From NCBI GenBank assembly GCA_916048095.2, contig OU696575.1:9686968-9750967 (forward strand): a stretch of DNA of 64,000 nt, written 5' to 3'. Numbering within the stretch: the first letter of the stretch is position 1; every line of letters starts with the position of its first letter. Below the pieces are notes generated by a model. That model was given only the letters and a program-made list of their open reading frames with translations. It made no database searches and had not been told where the DNA came from. The stretch is from Sacculina carcini. Its lineage: Eukaryota > Arthropoda > Thecostraca > Sacculinidae. Below are positions 1 to 10,643 of this stretch, one piece after another. A program made the translations under genes and the position numbers.

Positions 1-1
1 C

Positions 2-1387
2 TTCATACTGTATGACTCTTGCGCCTGTTAATATTTCCACCAGGGGATTCCACGACCCTACCCCGAAAACGGGATGGTTCATCGCTGAGTCGCGGCACAA
101 CGGTACGTGGTCTAGCGAGGAAACAGCCGATTCCCGTAGGTAGGTGGCCTCCTGCGGGCCGGTAATGGACCGAGGCCGAGTTCCGGGCATCCGCTGGGAA
201 AACCAGTTGGGGGCATTGGTGGTGTATATCGTATCCGCGTCGGTGCCTGGAGGCGGTGCCGCGAGGCGGATCGCCTCCGGTTGGGGTGCCCACCGCATTA
301 TCAGTGATGACTCCAGCACCGCGATCTCTGCCCAGTTGACAGGGTAACCGGGGCGCGATGCTACGACCCTCGGCGAGAACCAGTCCTCAAACAGCTTCTT
401 TTGCGTCACAGAACTGGACGTGATGTCACGCCTTATCATGTCCAGCAGTTCATGCGCGTCGATAGGCGCTACACCATGCCTGTCCTTCCCAGTGTCTTCG
501 TCCCTGTAGGTGACAGGCTTCAGCCTGAAGGGCCCCCATGGCACCTCCTTGTTCACAGTCGCGATAACGATTAACAGGCGCTTGCATCTGTCGGGCCCGA
601 TGGCCACCAAGCCTGCGCTGCTGACAAAGGTATCTTTGACAGGAGGCACCGAATCATCTCCTCGTACCATTGAAAAAGTCTGAGTCCGTATAACAAGCGG
701 ATATGGAAGTGCGCCAGCAGCCTGGCACGACCACATACGGTTGTTATCCGTACCATCTTGTGATAAAAATACCACTTCCAAGTCCTCGTCGGCGAGTCCC
801 CACGTCCTCGTAGGTCTGATAGTTCCGCCGGAAACAGTCGGCACCCTCGCACCTTTAAGCATCTCTATTGCTCCAGGAAGAGCAATGACGCCGACCTCTA
901 ACTGGTTGTCTCCCTCCTCGACCGTGCGGCACTTGGACGCCCACGGCGCCCATGGCAAAAAGCCCATCTCGCCTTTGTTACGTACAGCGACACCCCACGG
1001 TACACCAGACGGCTGTACGAAGCTTTTGTCCGTTTGATAGTTTGTATAGAGAGAAGCTTTGAGCGCCCTGCCCCTGTAGTCGGCTTTATAGTCCCGCACG
1101 GTGTTGTGCGCGTAGACTCTCAATTCCGGCGCTGCCGCCAGGATAAAGCTGGACTCTTGGCCAGGTCTGATGTCCATGTACATTGAAGATATCTCTACTG
1201 GTGAATCGTCGAGCTTTGATATGAAGCGAGTAGTGGTCTCGCTCTCTACCGCCCGCCCGTGGTGGAACAGGTGATTAATATTCACACTGAACCACACGGG
1301 TAGGTCGTTGAGGCAGCTAAACGGGGAATCAGTCGTGGTGATTACGCCGCCTGGGTCCGGCGTAACTATCAGAACTATTACGTATAA
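2..1387 (-). CDS. Unrecognised GC-rich open reading frame, runs off left edge
   Basis: On the minus strand one frame stays open for about 462 codons from near 1387 to the window edge; the first ATG in it is at 1183. GC and CpG content are far above the AT-rich DNA that begins at about 1390. The predicted protein is rich in Pro, Trp, Gly and Arg, with phrases such as GVPWGVAVRNKGEMGF, LPGAIEMLKGARVP, EDWFSPRVVASRPGYPVNW and LRESAVSSLDHVP. I see no zinc finger, nuclease, protease or polymerase motif and no transmembrane segment. I do not recognise the family. Its lone position among mobile elements and its distinct composition make a virus-derived structural (coat-like) protein one possibility, an unlisted transposon protein or a host exon others. 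It is seen as open; function is unknown. Confidence 0.55.
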
Positions 1388-1389
1388 CT

Positions 1390-2035
1390 ATTACGTATAT
1401 CTGCGCGATGACATCTGTGAACAACATCAGCCGAATTCATCCACCATGTACGAGGTACCAAGAAGCCAAATACTCATCGGAATGTGTGCAAATAAACAAC
1501 AATCGCGGGGCTCAATTGTACAAATACTCGTCAGTTGAAGATCATCACACGTCTTCAATGAAAACCCACTTCTGACCACACAATAGCATGGCCGTGTATA
1601 AGCTCTAGTGGCTCGCATTCGCTCGATTGACCTCGCAGTTGTTGTGTAACAATGTATATATTTCATGCGGTGTTGTATATAACTTGTATTCTTATATCTT
1701 TATTTAGTAATCGTTGATTGTTTTGTGCATTGTGTATTGTATGTTGTGCATTGAAAGTGACATAGGATAGGATAGAAGTTAGGACAGGAAGTGAAGCGTA
1801 AACACATGCATCACTGTCACCAGAATAGGTTAGGCAACGAGAAAGTAGTGAACGCAAGCTCACACACACACACATAAACACAAAAATCACCAGAATAGGT
1901 CAGCATACAGAACACAGCATTGGTTGCACACACGTAGACACACACACACACACACACACACAACTGCAAGACATAAAAGAGAAAGCAGGACAGCACGCGC
2001 ACACGCATATATCACCCACACCAGTGTGCAAGACT
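1390..2035. other. AT-rich spacer with CA microsatellites
   Basis: No gene is supported here. The stretch is AT-rich with CA/TG runs near 1860-1880 and 1940-1962; the small reading frames in it are repeat translations. Confidence 0.6.
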
Positions 2036-2039
2036 ATGT

Positions 2040-2620
2040 GCGTGTGCCGGGCGTGTTGCAGTGTGGCGACCTAACTGTACGCAACTAATGAGGTCGTGCA
2101 CAACTTGAAGCTGCAGAATGAAGTAGGCGGCGCTAGTTGGCACTATATAAGCACAGTGTTTTCACCATTCGGGGGATAGAGAGGATGGAGATAGGAATAG
2201 AAGAGCAGCGGCAGTATGGATATAGAGATAGAAGAGCAGCGGCAGTAGGAGAATATAGGAATAGAAGAGCAGCGGCAGTAGAGATATGGAATAGATAGAT
2301 AGAAGCGGCAGCGGGTAGAGATAGATTGAGCAGCAGCAGCAGTAGAGGAGATTCAGTAGAGAAGTGGAGTGGTTCAGAGGGAGAATGGAACGGAACAGAG
2401 TATAGCAACACCAGAGGATAGAACGGGAGACCAGATAGGATAGAAAACTGGATATAACGTTAGGACACAAATATTTAGGAACAGCAACATTAGTTATAAT
2501 ATCACGACGAAATACATTGTTTCTTCAACAATCAACTGTGTTTGGAATCGGACATCAAGAGTTATCGCGGCTCACAACGACAAGAGGCCTGCTTCACTAG
2601 AATTATCATCGCTGAAGACA
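2040..2620 (+). promoter_or_regulatory. TATA-bearing LTR-like segment with purine-rich tandem repeats
   Basis: A TATA box (CACTATATAAGCAC, about 2141-2154) is followed by a purine-rich block with repeats of a phrase like AGAAGAGCAGCGGCAGTA (2175-2345) and by an AT-rich run towards 2510. This looks like the U3-R-U5 layout of a long terminal repeat in plus orientation, butted against a Gypsy integrase region on the opposite strand. No matching second copy is visible in the window, so the LTR reading is an inference. Confidence 0.25.
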
Positions 2621-2626
2621 AAACTG

Positions 2627-5600
2627 TTACAGTAGGCGGCAAAAACCAACCAGGAGCGACAGTTCCTGGAACAGCTCGGACTCAAACTGGGGGCCCCTGT
2701 CGGTTACCACATATAGCGGGACACCGAACCGACACACCCAATTGGAGAAAAATGCCTGCGCCACCGCTGTCGCTGTAATTTCTGTCAGAGGGACGACTTC
2801 AGGCCAGCGGCTAACACGGTCGATACAAGTCAGTATGTACCGGAATGACACAGAACCGGACTGACATTCAGATGTGGCCGGAGGCAGCGGTCCCACAAGG
2901 TCAATGTGCACACACTCGAACCTCGCGCTGGGCAATTCGAAATTGGCCAAAGGTGATTTGGTGTGGCGGTGCACTTTGGACTGTTGGCAAGATTCGCAGC
3001 TGCGCACCCAGTTTTTGATGTCACGTTCCATGTAGGGCCACATATAGCGCGACTTGATGAGGCGAAGCGAGCCACCGATACCGGGATGTGACATGCCGTG
3101 GAAACGCTGGAACACAGGTTTGCGACACACAGAAGGTAAAAACGGACGCGGATGGTTCGTAGATGTGTCGCACAGGATCGACAAATTGCTAGATAGCTTA
3201 TACGCCTTCAGCCGTGCTGCAGCTTCTTGTGTGTCGATGTCATGTTCCTGAGCGCGAGCGATAGCGGAAAGATCAAATGCGTCGACCTCGATTGCGTTTA
3301 CCGGGCGTGACAGGCAATCGGCGACAACATTTTCGGCGCCGCGAATATGTTGGACGTCACTGACGTACTCTGTGATGAAAGACCAGTGCCGTTGTTGTCT
3401 ATCAGACTTTGCAATATGGGGGCTACGGAAGGCCGACACCAAAGGTTTGTGGTCAGTCAGTAGAGTCACCGACCGACCCTCCAAGTAGTGCCTGAAGTGA
3501 ACGACGGCATAATACGCAGCAAGCAACTCGCGATCGTATGTTGAATACCGCCGTTACACATCGGACAGCTTCTTGGAGTAGAATGCGACGGACTGAGGCT
3601 GGCCGGCGACCATTTGGTGCAGCGCAGCGCCCGCGGCAACAGAAGAACAGTCCGTTATCAACTGCAGCGTCGTGCATTCAGAGACAGGATGTGGCAGCGT
3701 GCACGCCTGTTTGAGCGCGTTCTGAGCCTGAGCGAAAGAGCGCAACTCGGCTTCGGTTAGCTGCATCGACTTTGCATTGGGCTCAAGACGCATGCGCTCC
3801 GACAATGGGTACACAGTATCAGAAAAACTCGGAATCATGCGCCGGTAAAAACCTACCATGCCGAGGAAACGTCGCAGACCTGATGAGTCCGTGGGCGGCT
3901 GCATACCGGTGATGGTGTCGACTTTGGACTCGGGTGGGCGAACTCCGTCGGCATCGATGTTGTGGCCCAGGAAATCGATGCTGGTCTGAAAAAACTTGCA
4001 CTTGGAAACAGACAGCCGAAGTCCATGTTTCTCGAACACTTCAAACACCGCAGCCAAATCGTGCGCATGCTGTTCAGCATCGTCCGAAAAGACGAGTACA
4101 TCATCCAAGTAAGCAAATGTGCACGTTAATGGAGCTAGGATGGTGTTCATTAGTCTTTGAAAAGTTGCACCAGCGTTACGCAAGCCCATCGGCATGTACA
4201 AGTACTCAAAGAGGCCAAATGGTGTAGCTACGGCGGTTTTAGGTACATCATTGGCATGCATGGGCACTTGATAATACGCCTGCAACAAATCGAGCTTTGA
4301 AAACACTGTTTTACCTGCCAAGTGGCCAGATAAGTCTTGAATATGTGGCAGTGGGTAGCGATCTGGTGTCGTTTTGGCATTAAGCGCCCGATAATCCCCT
4401 GTCAAACGCCATGCCCCTGAGGTTTTAGCTACCATGTGCAGCGGTGAACTCCAGGATGAATTTGAGCGTCTGATGATACCTGCCGCTAGCAACTTGTCAA
4501 ATTCAGCCTTTGCTGCCGGTGATTTATCAACAGTCAGCCTACGAGGAGAGGCAAACACCGGGGCTGCACTACCCGTATCTATGCTGTGATGCACAGGCAT
4601 ACTGGAGCTTGTTTGGTCTGGTGACCTTGGGGCAGTCAAACCCGGGTATTTGCCTAACAGTTTTCGCACCGAGACATGAAGTTGGTTGGTGTCGTTTGTC
4701 ACAAGATCGATACCAGAAAGATTGCTCACCTGGGCTGGGAGCGACAATGAGGTCGTGGTGTCTAGGAGACGCTGGCGCCGGCAGTCCACCAGTAAGCCAT
4801 GCCTACTGAGGAAGTCGTTGCCCATGAGTGGTTCGGTGACGTCAGCGACGACGAACGTCCACGTGAAGACACGGCGAAGAGCCGGCAGTTTGAGAGTCAG
4901 GCTCACTTCACCGTGAACGCGAATCGGAGTGCCGTTAGCAGACGATAGCGTTACCGCGGTCGGCTGCAAAGACGACCTGTTAACGGAAAGAGGCAAAAGA
5001 GACACGGCGGCGCCAGTATCAACAATAAAATGAACTGTTACTGCGTCAACGACGGCTGCGACTTTTAGAAGTGGCAGACCCAGTGTCGCATGTACTGTAG
5101 CCTGCCGCTTCAGTTTTCCTGCTGCTGTGGTTCAGGTGCAGGAGAGCTTGCTCTGGATCCTGGTCGAGAGCTCGGGCGCGACGGCGGCGAAATTGCCAGC
5201 CCTGGCCGCTTGTCTGGCCACTGGCACCAAGTTGTGCATGTGCGTGCCTCTCGTCCGTACCAGAGATGTGCGCGACATACCTGCTGGCGCTGACCCTCTC
5301 GGTACCATTGCAGATTTCGAGGGATGCCGCTGCGACGTCCTGAGAAGTGTCCACCGGAAACTGAAGCGTGCTGTTGGGTCCCACGAGACCAATGCTCGAC
5401 TGGAGTCGGTTGACGCGGAGCGACATTCAGGCATGGCTGACTGCGCATCAACGGCTCCAATTCGTCGGCCAACGATCCTAGCTGCTGCAGGGTGAGTTCT
5501 CTTTGTGCAGCCAAGGCGGTAGAAATCGCAGACGGCAGAGACTGGAGAAAACGGTGGCGGACAAGATCATCACCTGCGCCCACCCTCGCTGCCGTCTGTC

Positions 5601-6215
5601 TCAGCTCAGCCATAAATGAAGACGGTCGACCAGAGGGTGCCGCTCTTGAAAGCAGGTCTTCAAAAAGTTCCGCTTTTGAGCGTGAAAAGGCGTTTTCCAG
5701 CGAAATTTTCAGCTGCGAATAGCTTTGCGATTGCAGAACCTCTGGACTCAATTTGTCTACCACGTCTGATGGGAGTGCCGACACTGCATGGTGGAAACGT
5801 GTATCCTCCGCAGAAATTCTGGCGAGCGTGAACTGGGACTCCATAATAGCGAACCAGCCTTTAACAGATTTGGGAAGGAACGGAGGAGGCTTGACTGCTA
5901 CATGAGCCGAGAGGAAAGGATTTGTCATCGACGAGTCTCCTGCATGTCCACAATCCATGTCCCCAGGTAGGGCTCGAGGCTCGTTATCACCGAACATGGT
6001 GAAAAGGAAACAATAAATGACACAACAATGTGGCTTGCAAAAACTACAAAATATGATTGAGATGAAAAAAAAATCAAACTAAAGGAGCAGCGGACGAAGC
6101 AAAATCAGAAATAAATCGCAAACCTGGTATGCATCATAGGAAGCGGGATAGGCGGATTAACAAGGAAACATTTCGAAGGTGTATGATTGACAAAAACACG
6201 GGGTCACCAATTTGT
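2627..6215 (-). mobile_element. Ty3/Gypsy LTR retrotransposon fossil (gag, pol)
   Basis: Fossil of a Metaviridae (Ty3/Gypsy) element on the minus strand. Parts seen, in element order: a primer-binding phrase TTGGTGACCCCG near 6205, gag (about 5.1-6.0 kb, with the arthropod-style motif PPPFLPKSVKGWF), then pol (about 2.6-5.0 kb) with protease-like start, reverse transcriptase (YLDDVLVF), RNase H (LLTDHKPLV) and integrase (HPGIGG zinc region and catalytic core with VTDRGPQF). The order RT-RNase H-integrase is the Ty3/Gypsy order. The element is broken in roughly three places and incomplete at the integrase end; no matching pair of LTRs can be seen, so its age cannot be taken from LTR divergence. 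Probably old to intermediate. Confidence 0.88.
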
Positions 6216-6229
6216 GGGCTACGCGCGCG

Positions 6230-6738
6230 AGGGTTACCGCAGAGAACCACACAAAAGAAAAGATCACGAGCAAGTGGCTGTATTCTTGAACAAAGTCATA
6301 TCAAGTCCATGCATTCAATGTTAGAGGTCATACGGCGCTACATAATGAAGGTTATACAAAGTCAAAGTTTTAAGATACTAAATAACGTTAAATAACCTGC
6401 AAATTAAACACTGGTGGGAACATGCGATTAAAGTCTAAATATAAGTAATAACGTATTATCCTTACAACGAAACAAAACATGATATTACCCATAATAAACA
6501 ACTGAAAGCAATACATATTATGCGCATCTGGCGCATTCGCACAAATCTTAGGTTCGGCAAATCCAAACATAAAAATTCAGAGCAGTCGTTTAGACCTCTA
6601 CAGCCCCACCAATCCCCCCACTCCACCCGGGACAAGCTCAGCACATGCACGAATAATAACGTACGCAACGAAACGTAACGAAAGAACGTACACAATCTAA
6701 ATGGATAATGTACATGTACACATAAATACACAATAGAC

Positions 6739-6775
<37 letters not shown>

Positions 6776-6870
6776 CTCAAGTTTTTTGTTGTTGTTTTTT
6801 TCCGGTACACAATACACAAATAACAGCAAATTAAAGTATTATGTACATGTACACATAAATATCAATATGA
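6230..6870. other. AT-rich spacer, (TA)n microsatellite
   Basis: No gene seen. It may include part of the 5' LTR of the neighbouring Gypsy fossil, but its outer end cannot be set. A TA dinucleotide run lies at about 6743-6771. Confidence 0.5.
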
Positions 6871-7147
6871 CGGGGCAAATGACGATCGTTTTCATTAACA
6901 TCTAACCAGCGCGCATACTAATGACGATAGAAAAACATACTAAGTACCACACGCTGTGTTGATACATTGTGCTTCTATCTCCCTATTGAAAGCATTTGAA
7001 ACTCTTTTTTTTCAAATACAGATCGAATTTAGTGGTGCAATCGTCATTTACCTACTGGGGTAAATGACGATTTTCGTAGGGTAATTAACGATCTATCCGT
7101 ACTTCGTTTATTTGAAGGTAATTTGGTATACTAGATGATAGATAAAG

Positions 7148-8260
7148 ACAGAAATTATCAACCAAATATATTCACACGAAAAACAAAGATGAAATAGTTC
7201 ACATTACAGTGCTATTTATACATAAAACATTACGAAAAATATAACTGTTTTTCTTCCGTTATATTCCGTTATAGCATCTCTTCAAGGGCATCTCTCAGCA
7301 GATCTTCTAGAGATATATCAATGTATGTTTTTGATTCAGTAATTGCTACTATCAATGTATGTTTTTGATTCAGTAATTGCTACACTGGAGACAACTGTTG
7401 AGTCCGAGTCCTCATCATCCCCTTTTAACTTTCTCTTCTTTCCTTTTGCCTCTTTCTTTGGTTCCTCCGTCCTAGACTTCTCAGTTCGAGTAGGAGCTCC
7501 CTTCTTGCGAGGTCTTGTCTTAGGCTTGTTCATCTTTGTAATTTTTGTGGCACATCTCGTCGGTTATTACAGAACTTCTCATAGGAATGACTCTCCTCTT
7601 TTTAGTGAGAGGGGTCGCACCACGTCCTCTCGAGTGTAGGACAGCCTCTATGGAAGGCAAGTTCTTAGAATGCTGAGATATGCTTGAGGAGAGGTATCTG
7701 AGGTACAGAAATTATCAACCAAATATATTCACACGAAAAACAAAGATGAAATAGTTCACATTACAGTGCTATTTATACATAAAACACTACGAAAAATATA
7801 ACTGTTTTTTTCCGTTATATTCCGTTATAGCATCTCTTCAAGGGTATCTCTCAGCAGATCTTCTAGAGATATATCAATGTATGTTTTTGATTCAGTAATT
7901 GCTACTATCAATGTATGTTTTTGATTCAGTAATTGCTACACTGGAGACAACTGTTGAGTCCGAGTCCTCATCATCCCCTTTTAACTTTCTCTTCTTTCCT
8001 TTTGCCTCTTTCTTTGGTTCCTCCGTCCTAGACTTCTCAGTTCGAGTAGGAGCTCCCTTCTTGCGAGGTCTTGTCTTAGGCTTGTTCATCTTTGTAATTT
8101 TTGTGGCACATCTCGTCGGTTATTACAGAACTTCTCATAGGAATGACTCTCCTCTTTTTAGTGAGAGGGGTCGCACCACGTCCTCTCGAGTGTAGGACAG
8201 CCTCTATGGAAGGCAAGTTCTTAGAATGCTGAGATATGCTTGAGGAGAGGTATCTGAAGA
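7148..8260. repeat. Tandem duplication of about 556 bp, with a nested 34-bp duplication
   Basis: The block 7148-7704 is repeated almost exactly at 7705-8260; the two differ by a one-base length change in a T run and a few substitutions. Each copy also holds a smaller direct repeat of about 34 bp (7317-7350 with 7351-7384; 7873-7906 with 7907-7939) starting ATCAATGTATGTTTTTGATT. The small repeat is in both large copies, so it arose first. The block covers the 3' part of the pogo transposase gene, so its Lys-rich tail (MNKPKTRPRKKGAPTRTEKS) occurs twice. Confidence 0.95.
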
Positions 8261-9935
8261 AGAGACTCAATGCAGCCTCATCCCTGCTCAGTAGCTCATC
8301 CACTAGCTGTTGGTCCGTGTACTTCTTCAATTCCTGTGACGCGGCTGTTTCTTTACTGACAGGTGATTGGCAAAAGCTACAACCAGGAGTTTGACAATCC
8401 GTGGATGTAGAAGCAGTGCCTAGTCGCTTAGATGTTGAAACAGGTGTGTATGCTGCTGTGGTTTCATCTTCAAGTGCAGGAGGAGGAGGTATTTCTAGGG
8501 TTTGGGTACGAGCAGTTGGCAGGATTGGCTGGTCATCGTCATCAGTGGGTTTTCCTGCAGACACCCAATCATCATATGATTCGAGCTTCACTGTATCGAC
8601 CCTCGAAGTGTTACTTCGTCCTATCTAGAGGGTGGATACCAGTTTCCCGGAAACCTGCCACAATGTTATCCTTTGACAACCTAGTGCTCCAAACTGAACA
8701 CAACATGTTGACAAAAAGATCCTTACGAAGGTTTTCACGACCTCCTGTACTTTGAGTATAATCCAGCAACTTGGAGTCATAGTACGACTTCAAGGGAGCA
8801 AAACAAGCCACATCCAAGGGCTGGAGGAGGTCGGTACAATGAGATGACAACTTCAAAATGGTGATATTATTTTGCACAGCAAAATCTACTGTCTGTAAGT
8901 ATGTGTGGATCAGGCGACCTTCTAATACCATCAGAATCGGCCCTCTTCCTTTGACTACTTCTAAAAAACTCTCAGAGAAATCTGCAAAGACAGAGGTGGT
9001 CATCCACCCAGAATCAGTAAAAGCATACTGAGTTCCTGGCAAAGCATTATCACCCCACCAGGTAGTTTGCATCTTCTTGCCTTTGAATACAATTAAAGGT
9101 GGTAATGCAGTTCCATCGGCGCAACAGGTAGCTAACACCGAAATGTTTTCCCTGTTGGCGCCATGTGCAATCCTTATAGTTTTCACCCCTTTTGTGCCGA
9201 TGGTCTTCGTCTTTGATGTGTCTGTACGAAAGCCAGTCTCATCCATATTGAAGATGGAACTAGGCTTGTCTGCTAGTCCCATTTTATCCATGACCTTCCC
9301 TAACTTGTAAAATCCGTAGACAACGAACGGGTCTGACGTGACACTTCCTCGACAGCTGCATCATGTCTCCTTTCTTTAATGTGAGTCCATGTCGCTTCAA
9401 GAAACTGCTCACCCAGTCCCTTCCTGGCCGATTGTATTTGAAAGGCGTGACAAATTGGTTGCACTCCAGCTAGTCATGTATGAATGATTGGAATTCAGCA
9501 ATGGGAGGAGGCATTCCCATTTGCTCCATGATCTTCACGCATCTCGATATTTCTGCCTCCATCTCATCGGACAATACACCCTTCCTTCCCTGCAGACAAA
9601 GTAACACAAATATGTATATAAATGTAGTTTTAATGCTATTGATTTTCAGATTGAATGAGCAGAATATATATACAAACTGCTGAATAATCCAGAGCATGCA
9701 AATTGCTTTATTGTACTAAATTATAAATGTGCTCACTATTTTGCCTGAGTGTGTCGTAGGTTGGTAGTCCTCAGATTCCTGGCGCTTCTTATGTTCACTC
9801 CATGGCTTTCCATACCCAATATTTTGCTTCCTCGATGCTTCTTTAATTGAAACACCACTTGCAATCTCTTCCAGGGCGAGTTTAAGGGTGTTGTCATTAT
9901 ATGACCTAACCTTCTTAGCATACTTTCGCACCATT
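7892..9935 (-). pseudogene. pogo/Tigger-like transposase gene, two exons, decayed
   Basis: Exon 1 (about 9737-9935) encodes a Psq-type helix-turn-helix (LKLALEEIASGVSIKEASRK). A 147-bp intron (9590-9736) has GTGAGC at its donor and CTGCAG at its acceptor. Exon 2 continues with GRKGVLSDEMEAEISRC and the CENP-B-like second helix region (NRPGRDWVSSFLKRH). After a one-base shift near 9345 follows the DDE_1 core: first Asp in FNMDETGF, then LQPLDVACF with the third Asp. The second catalytic Asp, normally in LLLDGHxSH, reads MVLEGRL here, so Asp is Glu and the His is lost. A stop in exon 2 near 9470, the frameshift, and the split C-terminal frames (8076-8591 with the Lys-rich tail in another frame) make it inactive. 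It would cut and paste its own element at TA sites. Confidence 0.85.
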
Positions 9936-10035
9936 TTTACAACTTCTGAAACATATTTAAAAAAGGTGAAATAGCAAGGCATACATGGCAAATAGCTACA
10001 TCAATTGAACAAAAACAGGTATTACACAGATATAG

Positions 10036-10043
10036 CTCTAAGC
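10036..10043. repeat. hAT target-site duplication, left
   Basis: CTCTAAGC, 8 bp, identical to 13063-13070 on the other side of the hAT element. Confidence 0.95.
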
Positions 10044-10643
10044 CAGGGGTCACCAAACTACGGCCCGCGGGCCGAATCCGGCCCGCGACGTCAGTTCACC
10101 AGGCCCGTCGACGGTGAACTGACGTCCTTCCTCGGCTCGTGGTAGCTTCGCCTACGCTCTGACGTCACCATGGTTTCCATGGCTACACACACAAACACGC
10201 ATCTTTCCCATCCCTAGATGAGTCCGGCTGTCAACACAGGTCCGACGCTCCAGTAATATTTACTTCTTTTTGCCTGTCATCCATTTTATAGGTATGTAAC
10301 AAGGATTTCTTTGTTTGACAGTGATAGGTAAGTGGACTACAAGTGTGATTAGAGGTCATAAAGTAACAAACATAGTATAATAATGCTATAGGAGCCTCGT
10401 GTTATTCACCTCACCTTATGTGATATATTCCATTACTAAATGTACCTATAAGCTTTATATGTACCTTTGGTGAGCCGCAGCTTCACCAGTGCACAGTGTG
10501 GCAAATTGTTCACAATGAATTTTTGCCACACTGTGCAGTGACCCCTGAATCTTCTGCTTTACTTATGTTTCAATAGGGTATTAATTATGTTTCTAATTCA
10601 AATTCTTTTTCATTTTCCGATCCCATTTTCTTCACCCTTCATT

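Noticed and set aside
2133-2470. Leu/Ser/Tyr-rich minus-strand frames
   Set aside because: Antisense of the purine-rich tandem repeat in the LTR-like segment.
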